Shown: positions 1-7,700 of the stretch, piece by piece
Numbering within the stretch: the stretch's first letter is position 1
Layout of the letters: each line of letters opens with the position of its first letter
Assembly: GCA_947174225.1 (NCBI GenBank)
Contig: CAMWIF010000103.1
Coordinates: 1-8,124 of the forward strand
Length of the DNA: 8,124 nt
Direction: 5' to 3'
DNA from: an uncultured Porphyromonadaceae bacterium
GTDB taxonomy: Bacteria > Bacteroidota > Bacteroidia > Bacteroidales > Muribaculaceae
Notes under the pieces: model-generated
Seen by the model: the letters and a program-made list of their open reading frames with translations, nothing else
Database searches by the model: none
What the model was told of the DNA's origin: nothing
Position numbers and translations under genes: made by a program

Positions 1-46
1 AGGTAATACAGGAAGGAGTAGAAGAGCTGAAGCATTTTAATTTAAA

Positions 47-79
47 CGAAAAGAGGAAGAAGAGACGAACTCTTCCCCC
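47..79 (-). terminator. Intrinsic terminator of the leftward operon
   Basis: Read on the minus strand, positions 79-70 pair with 64-55 to give a 10-bp stem (two G.U pairs, the rest Watson-Crick) closed by the five-base loop UUCGU. A U-rich tail follows (positions 54-44, UCUUUUCGUUU). The hairpin starts about 100 bases after the stop codon of the thioredoxin-like gene, so it fits as the end of the four-gene transcript. On the plus strand the two G.U pairs become A-C mismatches and no U tract follows, so it should act mainly leftward. The rest of 1-177 shows no convincing gene. Confidence 0.65.
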
Positions 80-177
80 TACATAAACTTTAAACTTCAC
101 ACAAAACCTCACAGCAAGAAAAGTGCTGAACAGTATAGACAAAGTAAAGCCATAGCAATAAAAGTCCATATAATTTC

Positions 178-2265
178 TTATTCAGCTAAGGCTTTTTCGA
201 GCAACTGATCACTGCTATAGATATGGTAGTCTGTGCTGATTATCTTGCCATCTTTTCCTACCAAGACACCGAAGGGAATGCTGGAAAAATTGAACAGTCC
301 GTTCAGGCGTTTCCAGTCATCATCGGAAATAAAGATATGCTCACCTTTAATTCCTTCCTCAGCGAGCCATTTTTTGGCAGCATCAATCCACTTATCAGCA
401 TTGGCAATATATAAAGCCTTAAATGGTTTATCAGCCAACTCCTCCAACAAAGGTTTCTGCTCTATCATACCGGAATAACAGGGTCCACATCCTACACCCC
501 AGAAATCAAGGAAAAGCACATTGCCCTTGTAGGGAGCTATCAGCTTCTTAAACACTTCTCCACCCGGGGTGCCATCAATTACAATGAAGGAGTCCGTATT
601 TGAAGCAAGATTATTCTCTGCCACAAACATCTTCTTTACAAAGTCATTATATTCATCCATAATAACTTCATTCATAACGTCATAATCATTATGACGGATG
701 AGAGGGGGAACAAGCCTACTGACACGTGTCAGGTTATCGGAATTAGGACGCATAGTAGGTGAATGAAGATCACGTATAAAGGCATTTGTGCGCACTAATT
801 GAGCCACAAAGCAGTTACCCACACCTATTGAGTCTAAATAACTTCCTGTAATTTCATAAGCCTCTGAAAGGTCTTCTGCCATTTCATAGGCACCGGGAGA
901 ATCGAGAGATTTTACAACTCCATTAGCTACAAACATAGCCTCACGGAAGAGAAGGTTGAACTCCCACCGATTTGGAAGGATAGAGGCATTACATAACATC
1001 AGAGGATTATTATAGATTAAGTCCTTATATTTAAGGCGAGGCTGCATAAACCTTACATAATCCAGAGGTTCTCCAGGATGATAGGAATAAGTACTGTCGG
1101 TATCCTGTCTAAAACCGGGTCCCCTACTTGAATTGAAATAAAGGTCAAGATCCTCCATCACTTCACATATCCTGCCAATTGCCTTGGCACTCAAAACATC
1201 CTTTGCAAACACGCTGATAGGTAAATCACCAAGCAAACTTGGAAGGTCGGCTACCACAGAGTCAAGCAGATTGCCCAAACCCTCATTAGATTTATAAGTC
1301 TCTGATTGCATCGAATCCGTATTAGCCACATAATGCCTCCTCCATAACTTATCCAGCCCGTAGCGTGGAATAATAATACTATCAGTGAGAAGATTAATCA
1401 CCACACCATCATCCGGTTTGTCCGTATAGCCGAAATATTCAACCACGTGTCCTTTCTTAGAATCAGGGGTCGTAGACATACACGATTCAATCGAAAGCGT
1501 GTCACCCGGAATCAAAAACAGATCCTTATGGATATTTCCAAGAGAAAAATAACTGTATTGGGGATAAGCCAGCGGCACATCAATCTCAAAGCTCCCATCG
1601 GGATTTATATCACCAACACTCACCTTTGAACGGTCGTGGGTAAGTTCATTCTCCGTCCTTATTGAAAAAGTCGTGACACCCCATCTGGGAGAGTAATCCA
1701 TAAGTCTACCTTTCAAATGCGCTGTGCCATTCTTTTTGTAAAAGGAATTATTCGCATATCGTTTAGGGTCAAGACCGGTCCAAACCTCCGACGCTTTCTT
1801 ACCGTTATCGATAATATCCGAAAGATTTATAAGAGTCGGATACACACGTGTCTCCGGTTGGTCAAGATGAATACCCATAACGTTATTCTTCAAATCTTTC
1901 TGATCAAACTCTACCATATCCACAACTTTTACCTTACCGGGCACTTTCTCGAAGATGAGAGTTCCCTCCTGATAACCGGAAGAGGGCATCCATATCTTTG
2001 TATCGAGTGGTATATCTTCCGCTCCTATAACCTTATACTGTAGCATAGTATCTTCCACATTGATAAGGCGTATAGTTGAAGCTATACGAACCCAGGCATT
2101 TGGCATATTCTGTAATCTGACCCCTAATCTCAGAGAGCTGTCGGTGCGCTCCACATCTGTCACTCTCACAAAACGGGGCTGAGTATCTGTTTTGGGCATA
2201 ATTGCATACGCCGACACGAACAGTGTCATTAAGGCAATCAAAACTGGTAGTCTGTTAATCTTCAT
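178..2265 (-). CDS. Exported TlpA-like thioredoxin-domain protein with large N-terminal region
   Basis: Predicted 695-residue envelope protein, last gene of the sigma-factor operon. Residues 1-21 form a signal peptide (hydrophobic core, SAYA cleavage site). A region at about 181-263 (G-R-L at the start, DGSFEIDVP in the middle, LFLIPGDTLSIE at the end) resembles the DUF4369-like beta-sandwich found before thioredoxin domains in Bacteroidota. A long, mostly helical-looking middle is unassigned. The C-terminal 125 or so residues are a thioredoxin fold: strand VLFLDFW, active site C593-G-P-C596, and the expected cis-proline at P664 (SSIPFG). CGPC is the classical redox pair, so dithiol-disulfide exchange on periplasmic proteins is likely; the substrate is unknown. 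I start at the ATG at 2265, because an upstream in-frame TTG (2286) adds only seven residues before the signal peptide. The gene lies 87 bp after the two-cysteine secreted protein. Confidence 0.9.
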   Translation of the reverse strand: MKINRLPVLIALMTLFVSAYAIMPKTDTQPRFVRVTDVERTDSSLRLGVRLQNMPNAWVRIASTIRLINVEDTMLQYKVIGAEDIPLDTKIWMPSSGYQEGTLIFEKVPGKVKVVDMVEFDQKDLKNNVMGIHLDQPETRVYPTLINLSDIIDNGKKASEVWTGLDPKRYANNSFYKKNGTAHLKGRLMDYSPRWGVTTFSIRTENELTHDRSKVSVGDINPDGSFEIDVPLAYPQYSYFSLGNIHKDLFLIPGDTLSIESCMSTTPDSKKGHVVEYFGYTDKPDDGVVINLLTDSIIIPRYGLDKLWRRHYVANTDSMQSETYKSNEGLGNLLDSVVADLPSLLGDLPISVFAKDVLSAKAIGRICEVMEDLDLYFNSSRGPGFRQDTDSTYSYHPGEPLDYVRFMQPRLKYKDLIYNNPLMLCNASILPNRWEFNLLFREAMFVANGVVKSLDSPGAYEMAEDLSEAYEITGSYLDSIGVGNCFVAQLVRTNAFIRDLHSPTMRPNSDNLTRVSRLVPPLIRHNDYDVMNEVIMDEYNDFVKKMFVAENNLASNTDSFIVIDGTPGGEVFKKLIAPYKGNVLFLDFWGVGCGPCYSGMIEQKPLLEELADKPFKALYIANADKWIDAAKKWLAEEGIKGEHIFISDDDWKRLNGLFNFSSIPFGVLVGKDGKIISTDYHIYSSDQLLEKALAE

Positions 2266-2352
2266 AATATTATATTTACGACTCAATAAGTCGAGTATGT
2301 ATAGTTATAGCTAAAAATTCACAATTACGAGTAATCTATGGAACAGCAGAAC

Positions 2353-3174
2353 TTATTCAATCTGCTCAACATATTCGTTGATCAGCTTTTCCATATTCCC
2401 GGTAACGCCCTCCATCTTCTTGAGTCTCTTCTTGCTCTCTTCCTGCCTGAAATCAAAGCTAAGGTTATTAAGGGTGTTGATATAGGCGATCTCATTGCGG
2501 TATTGATTCAGAAGGTACTCGTAATTTTCAAGTTTCTCCGTCAATACTGCTGTAAGCTCTCCCTTCCGGTTATTGTCAGGAGTTACCCAACCTTCCAAAA
2601 CTAATTTCTTTTTTCTGTCCTTTACCACGTCTGACAAAAGATCATAGTTAGCACCACTGCCGATCTCATCACCCAAGAGGTCGGAACGTTGCTTAGTGAT
2701 GAGTGAAACTGTGCCATTTACTGCTCCATTCTCATCTTCCGAAAAGGATAGTGCATAAATATCTATAAGGCGTGCATCCTCAGGATTCTTCTTACTTATT
2801 ATCCACATCAATTCATCATTCACACGAAGTGGAATCGTCTCATCCCTCAATTTAACATCGTAACTGCCCTCTTGCTTAGGCTCTACATAGATAAATGCAT
2901 AGCCATTTTTACTTTCCTCTTCAAAGACACTCATAGCTTTCTTGAGATATGAGTTATCTTTATCGCAATCAAACGATCTGATATTATACCTCTCTTGTAA
3001 ATAATCGGAGTAATTTGCATACTGCCTACTTTTTTGGGGGGAGCCACAATGTTCATACAGAGCTTCAAGCGCCCCTTTTAGGGTATCATCATTTTCATTC
3101 GAGGCGGCGAAGGTAAGATTAGCTGTCACCGTCAGATTGAAAATAATCAGGAGAGTTAATAATGCTCTTTTCAT
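2353..3174 (-). CDS. Secreted protein of unknown function with two cysteines
   Basis: 273 residues; I do not recognise the family. Residues 1-24 are a clear signal peptide (K-R, a leucine/isoleucine-rich core, then TFAA before S25). There is no lipobox cysteine, so the product should be soluble in the periplasm or exported further. The mature chain has only two cysteines, C43 (EHCGSP) and C70 (SFDCDKD), which could form one disulfide. Residues 91-165 look beta-rich (AFIYVEP, YDVKLR, MWIISKK, IDIYALSF, VNGTVSLIT). Residues 182-273 are charged and helical, with a likely coiled coil. It is third in the operon, 51 bp after the membrane protein and 87 bp before the thioredoxin-like gene. An A/T-rich leader without Shine-Dalgarno precedes the ATG. 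It does not match what I recall of DUF4252, a small secreted family often found beside Bacteroidota sigma factors. A role as thioredoxin client or envelope sensor is inference. Confidence 0.85.
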   Translation of the reverse strand: MKRALLTLLIIFNLTVTANLTFAASNENDDTLKGALEALYEHCGSPQKSRQYANYSDYLQERYNIRSFDCDKDNSYLKKAMSVFEEESKNGYAFIYVEPKQEGSYDVKLRDETIPLRVNDELMWIISKKNPEDARLIDIYALSFSEDENGAVNGTVSLITKQRSDLLGDEIGSGANYDLLSDVVKDRKKKLVLEGWVTPDNNRKGELTAVLTEKLENYEYLLNQYRNEIAYINTLNNLSFDFRQEESKKRLKKMEGVTGNMEKLINEYVEQIE

Positions 3175-3225
3175 ATTATTATGGTATTATGGGTTACAAA
3201 TTTTTCAACTATCATTATTTACAGT

Positions 3226-3990
3226 CTACATCTTAATGCTCCTGTAGACCTCTTGAATAAGGGATTCAGCCATTTCCACCTCAAGACGCATCTTTGAGAC
3301 ATACGACATCTGCTCCAGTCGTCTCACCTGCAATTTCTCCTCCTCGGTCAATTGCATATTCTCATGGCTTAGGCTTATAGCCTCCACATTGGCATAAATC
3401 TGAGAATTATGAGACATCATCTTATCAGAATTAACAATCCCTGCCATAACAGATTCTTCGGAATTGCTATACGCCATCTCCATAGGTAAGGGCATCTCCC
3501 CATATTCTAAAGGAATAGAGGTAACCGTAGGATTATCTGCTTTAGCCAACAACGAGGGAGCAGCCACAGCGTGTTTCTTTTTAGCAGCGGACCTTTTAAC
3601 AGTGGTACCTTTTATTGTTTTACCTTTTCGTTCCACGCTGTCGTCGGTTGCCTTGGCAATAAATATCTCCTCTCTTTCAGGTTTTACCTCAACCGTACCC
3701 GAACCATTTATGCTGTCCGGGTATGAAGTAATACCGGAAGAGGCAATGCCGCCACCGGGAGTAATCATATTATTATCACGCCACGGAAGCAATAAGCATA
3801 CCACAGCCACGACTGCCGCAGCAATCCCGATGGATGCCACCCACGGTAGTAACCACCTGCGACGCTTCGGCACCGCTTGAGCCTCCTTTATAACCCTATC
3901 TTTAAAACCGGCAGATACCTGGAAATCGCATTTCGGGCTGAGAAGGCTCTCGATATCTCCGGATTCATATATTTTTTTATCCATCTTCAT
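3226..3990 (-). CDS. Single-pass membrane protein, probable anti-sigma factor
   Basis: 254 residues with a short cytoplasmic N-terminus (about 1-45), one membrane helix at about 46-68 (WLLPWVASIG through LLLPW) and a periplasmic C-terminal part of roughly 185 residues. The PKRRR cluster just before the helix supports an N-in orientation. The periplasmic part has a low-complexity Lys/Ala/Thr stretch (KRSAAKKKHAVAA), a Met-rich segment, and a charged helical end at 214-254. The N-terminal pattern SPKCDFQVSAGFKDRVIKEA resembles proteins encoded right after ECF sigma factors in Bacteroidales. I see no HxxxCxxC zinc anti-sigma motif and no FecR domain. Position and topology make it the likely membrane tether of the sigma factor; this is inferred, not shown by a domain. 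Its ATG follows the sigma stop codon by one base (TGA-G-ATG), which suggests translational coupling. A second ATG at 3984 is an alternative start. Confidence 0.85.
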   Translation of the reverse strand: MKMDKKIYESGDIESLLSPKCDFQVSAGFKDRVIKEAQAVPKRRRWLLPWVASIGIAAAVVAVVCLLLPWRDNNMITPGGGIASSGITSYPDSINGSGTVEVKPEREEIFIAKATDDSVERKGKTIKGTTVKRSAAKKKHAVAAPSLLAKADNPTVTSIPLEYGEMPLPMEMAYSNSEESVMAGIVNSDKMMSHNSQIYANVEAISLSHENMQLTEEEKLQVRRLEQMSYVSKMRLEVEMAESLIQEVYRSIKM

Positions 3991-3991
3991 C

Positions 3992-4486
3992 TCACTGTTT
4001 TAACTTTTCTTGAATATGTTTTATTGCGTATCGGTAGCGGGATTTCACTGTAGCCTCCGGAATCTGATGTAGCTCAGCAATCTCGCGGAAAGTCAAGTCA
4101 TCATAGCATTTCAACCTCAACGTCTCCGCCTGTTCATAAGGTAAATCATCAAGTAACCGTTTTACCCTATGGAATTCCTCATAAATCTGCTTATCGGCTT
4201 CATTAGGAATCTCCCCGACCTCATCTATCGAGAGCAATATCTGCCTGTTTTTACGATAATAATCTACGCAGACATTATTTATGCTTTGAATCAGGTAGCC
4301 GTTGACATCAATAATCTCCCTGCCACCAACCATAACCCGGTAAAGCGCCACCAACACATCCTGCACCAAGTCTTCAGCCACTTCACGGTTGCCGATTCGC
4401 ATAAACGCAAACCGGAACAGCCGATTCTGGTACTGATCGACAATGGTTTCAAATTGATTTATGTCAGGAGTTCTCCTTAGAGCCAT
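3992..4486 (-). CDS. ECF (sigma-70 family, group 4) RNA polymerase sigma factor
   Basis: 164 residues, normal ECF length, with region 2 and region 4 only. Region 2 spans about 11-82: the core-binding helix contains AEDLVQDVLVALYR (37-50), and the promoter-melting part has YLIQSINNVCVDYYRK. Region 4 spans about 105-162: LDDLPYEQAETLRLKCYDDL leads into the helix-turn-helix LTFREIAELHQIPEATVKSR, which reads the -35-like element. The gene heads the leftward operon. An ATG at 4486 is preferred; the leader has no Shine-Dalgarno. No TAnnTTTG box is visible on the minus strand between 4487 and 4740, so transcription may rely on the sigma factor itself or on a weak promoter. Family assignment is secure; the target promoters and inducing signal are unknown. 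Confidence 0.95.
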   Translation of the reverse strand: MALRRTPDINQFETIVDQYQNRLFRFAFMRIGNREVAEDLVQDVLVALYRVMVGGREIIDVNGYLIQSINNVCVDYYRKNRQILLSIDEVGEIPNEADKQIYEEFHRVKRLLDDLPYEQAETLRLKCYDDLTFREIAELHQIPEATVKSRYRYAIKHIQEKLKQ

Positions 4487-4507
4487 TTGTTGTTTACCGA
4501 TAATCTG

Positions 4508-4530
4508 TGTAGTGACTGAAATTCACTACA
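4508..4530. repeat. Inverted repeat in the leader of the sigma-factor operon
   Basis: TGTAGTGA (4508-4515) and TCACTACA (4523-4530) are perfect 8-bp inverted arms around a 7-bp centre (CTGAAAT). The element ends 21 bases before the sigma-factor ATG. It could be an operator for a dimeric regulator, or an RNA hairpin in the 5' leader of the leftward transcript. No U tract follows on either strand, so it is not an ordinary terminator. Confidence 0.6.
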
Positions 4531-4575
4531 TCTAACAAGACGTAAAAATTTGAAAATAGATTTAAAACCGATTAA

Positions 4576-4591
4576 AAATTTTATAAAATTT
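4576..4591. repeat. 16-bp perfect A/T palindrome in the divergent control region
   Basis: AAATTTTATAAAATTT is fully self-complementary about the 4583/4584 step. It sits in an A/T-rich stretch (about 4543-4600) with several A and T tracts, 55 bp upstream of the -33 element of the rightward promoter. It may be a protein-binding site or bent DNA. Being made only of A and T, it could also arise by chance. Confidence 0.4.
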
Positions 4592-4645
4592 CTCTAAATC
4601 GCTCATTATCTTCCGAAATATTGCTTCCTCATACATTTCGACATA

Positions 4646-4676
4646 TTGCCTATCTGAAATTAATATGTTAACTTTG
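4646..4676 (+). promoter_or_regulatory. Bacteroidetes housekeeping-type promoter for the tricorn-like protease gene
   Basis: A TTG at 4646-4648 (-33 element) is followed after 20 bp by TAACTTTG at 4669-4676, an exact match to the Bacteroides -7 consensus TAnnTTTG. The known spacing is 19-21 bp. Transcription would start around 4680-4685, giving a leader of about 58 bases that is A-rich next to the ATG at 4741 and has no Shine-Dalgarno, as is usual in this phylum. Confidence 0.75.
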
Positions 4677-4740
4677 CATCACACATCAGTCTCTTCTCCC
4701 TAACTAATCTGCCAAATCAAATAAAACGAAATAATAATTG

Positions 4741-7700
4741 ATGAAATTCAGAATGTATCTCACCGGGGCAGCCTTTATGGCGATAGCTTTTTCCGCCTCT
4801 GCCCTTACCCCTCTATGGGTGCGTGATGTGAAAATCTCACCCGACGGTTCCAAAATAGCTTTCTCTTATAAAGGAGACATCTATACCGTGCCTTTCAACG
4901 GGGGAAATGCTACACGTCTCACTTTCGATCCCGCTTATGATTCCACACCTGTTTGGAGTCCCGACGGCTCTCAGATAGCATTTGCAAGCGACCGCAACGG
5001 AAGTGTGGACGTATACCTTATGTCGGCTGACGGCGGAACAGAGAAACGTCTCACCTACAACTCCGCTTCGGAATTAGTAGAAGCTTTCTCCCCGGACGGT
5101 ACAGAAATCTATTTCTCTGCCACAATCCAAGACCCGGCTATAAGTCCTGCTTTCCCCACCGGAAGGTTAACTGAACTATATTCCATCAACCTTGACGGTT
5201 CCGGATTGAAGCAAGTGCTTCCCACTCCGGCTAAGGCATTATCCGTCTTGCCCGACGGAAAAATCCTATATGAGGATGTGAAAGGTATGGAAGACAAATG
5301 GCGCAAGCACCATACTTCGTCTGTGACACGCGACATTTGGCTATTTGATCCCGCCACCGGCAAACACACCAATATAACCGACCACGCCGGTGAAGACCTT
5401 TCGCCCGCAGGCTCAGCCGAAACAGGTACACTCTATTTCCTGAGTGAGAGAAATGGCGGCTCACTTAATGTCTACACTATGCCCCTTAACAATCCTGATG
5501 CCTCACCCAAGGCTATTACGGATTTTAAGGACCATCCTGTAAGATTCCTCAGTGTGGGCAATAACGACCGATTGGCATTCACATATAACGGCGAGCTTTA
5601 CACAATGACTCCCGGCGGCACACCTACACCTCTGTCGGTAAATGTGTCTGACGATACCCCTGCCGAGCCGGTCAATGTGTCGGTATATTCAGCGGATGAG
5701 GCACTCCCCTCTCCTGACGGCAAACAAGTGGCGTTTATCAGCCGTGGCGAGGTGTTTGTGACCTCTACGGAATATCCCTCCGTGAAACAGATCACCCACA
5801 CCCCGGCACTTGAGAGTGGTCTGTCGTGGGGACGTGACGGGCGTACTCTCTATTACAGTTCGCTACGTTCCGGCAAGTCTAACATCTACAAGGCATCTAT
5901 AGCAAGGAAAGATGATCCGAATTTCTCAAACGCCACACTCATCGAGGAAGTGGCTCTCTTCCCGGAAGATGGCATAGAGCGCGGTTATCCCGAGTTGTCA
6001 CCCGATGGTAAGAAGATGGCTTTTGTGCAAGATCGCACCAAACTTATGGTAATGGATATGGCATCTAAGTCGGTAAAAGCTCTTGACGGTGGCAACATTA
6101 CCAACTACCGTTCAGGAGGATTCCCGGTAAAGTGGGCACCTGACAGCCGATTACTGACATTGGAAGTGATGAATCCCTCTCATGAGCCTTATGGCGACAT
6201 TGCAATAGTAGATACCAAGACCGGGGAGTTCATTCCAGTGACCCAAACCGGCTATTTCGATCAGGAACCACGCTGGAGTGACGATGGCAACGCTATCATT
6301 TTCGCATCGGAGCGTTACGGTATGCGCAATCATGCCTCTTGGGGCTCGGAAATGGATGTGATGATGGTGTTCCTCAATCAGGAAGCTTACGACAAGTTCC
6401 GTCTTTCTGAGGAGGATTACGCTCTGCTGAAAGAGGTGGAGAAGCAGCAGAAGAAAGATGCTGAAAAGAAAGATGACGCAAAAAAAGATTCCAAGAAGAA
6501 GGGAAAGAAGAACTCCAAAGCCGATTCTAAGGAGGAAAAAGCCGAGGAGAAGTCAAACGACATTGTGATAGAGCGTGAGGGATTGGCTGACCGTATCGTG
6601 CGCCTTACCCCCAACTCCTCCCAGCTTGGCGACTATATCCTCTCAAAAGATGGCGAGACATTATATTACCTTTCCGCTTTTGAAGGTGGTTACGACCTTT
6701 GGAAAAAAGACCTCCGCAAAGGAGACGTGTCACTTGCAAAGAAACTCGACGCGGGTTCTACAGGTATGGTAGCCGACAATGACGGCAATATCTTCCTCAT
6801 CGGACGCTCTGTGAAAAAGTTCAATCCCAAAGGGAATGATATGAAAAATGTGTCAATCTCCACAAAGATGAAGATTGATGAGGCAGCGGAACGTGAGGTG
6901 ATGCTCGACTTCGTGGAGAATGAGGCTCGTGAACGTTTCTACCTCCCTGAGATGCCTGTAGACTGGGAAGCGTATGTGGCAAATTACCGTCGTTTCCTTC
7001 CCCACATCAACAACGGCTATGATTTTGCCGCTCTTCTCAGCGAACTGCTTGGTGAACTGAATGTATCGCACTCCGGCGGCCGCTATTACCCAAGCGGCAC
7101 ACCTGACCCCACAGCATCCCTCGGTCTTATTTTCAATCTCACAGTACCCTCAGAAGGGTTAAGCATTGAAGAGGTGGTGGCAGGTGGTCCGTTTGATCGT
7201 GCAACCTCAAAGGTGAAAGCCGGCGATATAGTGACAGCTATAAACGGAGAGCCTATTAAGGCTGATTCTGACTGGGCTAAGCTCTTCAACAACCTTACCC
7301 GCAAGAAAACGCTCGTTTCCTTTTCTCGTCCCTCTTCCGGTGAAAGCTGGGAGGAAGTGGTGCTCCCCATCACCAACGGAGCTATGAATAATCTACTTTA
7401 CAACCGTTGGGTCAAGGCTCGTGAACACGAAGTAGACAGTCTTTCAAGTGGCAGGCTCGGCTATGTGCATATCCGCTCTATGGATGATGGCTCTTTCCGT
7501 AAGGTATATGCTAAATTGCTCGGCGAATATGTTGACCGCGAAGGCATCGTGATTGACACACGTTGGAATGGGGGCGGTCGTCTCCACGAGGATATTGAGG
7601 TGCTTTTCAGCGGCGATAAGTATCTTACCCAGGAGATTCACGGAAAGAAATCTTCTGAGATGCCCTCGCGCCGTTGGAACAAGCCGAGCATTATGATAAT

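Noticed and set aside
3..86. Open plus-strand frame running from the window edge to a TAA at 84-86, possibly the end of a gene
   Set aside because: It is only 27 codons, Lys/Arg-rich, matches no family I know, and overlaps the terminator. A second frame is also open from the edge (to 38-40), so neither is convincing.
1717..2043. Plus-strand open frame of about 108 codons
   Set aside because: It lies wholly antisense to the thioredoxin-like gene, has no signal or domain, and no promoter.
2266..2286. TTG start at 2286 that extends the thioredoxin-like protein by seven residues
   Set aside because: The ATG at 2265 begins directly with a normal signal peptide; the extra residues would put a charged stretch in front of it.
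2353..3174. Assignment of the secreted protein to DUF4252
   Set aside because: The length, charged coiled-coil C-terminus and cysteine pair do not fit what I recall of that smaller family, so I left it unassigned.
3464..3880. Plus-strand open frame of about 138 codons
   Set aside because: Antisense shadow of the membrane protein; its hydrophobic and Thr/Ala stretches mirror the Lys/Ala-rich and membrane-helix codons on the other strand.
4738..4740. TTG start one codon before the protease ATG
   Set aside because: The ATG at 4741 is the standard start and leads straight into the signal peptide.
6417..6614. Minus-strand Phe/Ser-rich open frame resembling a membrane peptide
   Set aside because: It is the complement of the Lys/Glu codons of the protease linker (TTC/TTT/TCC opposite GAA/AAA/GGA).
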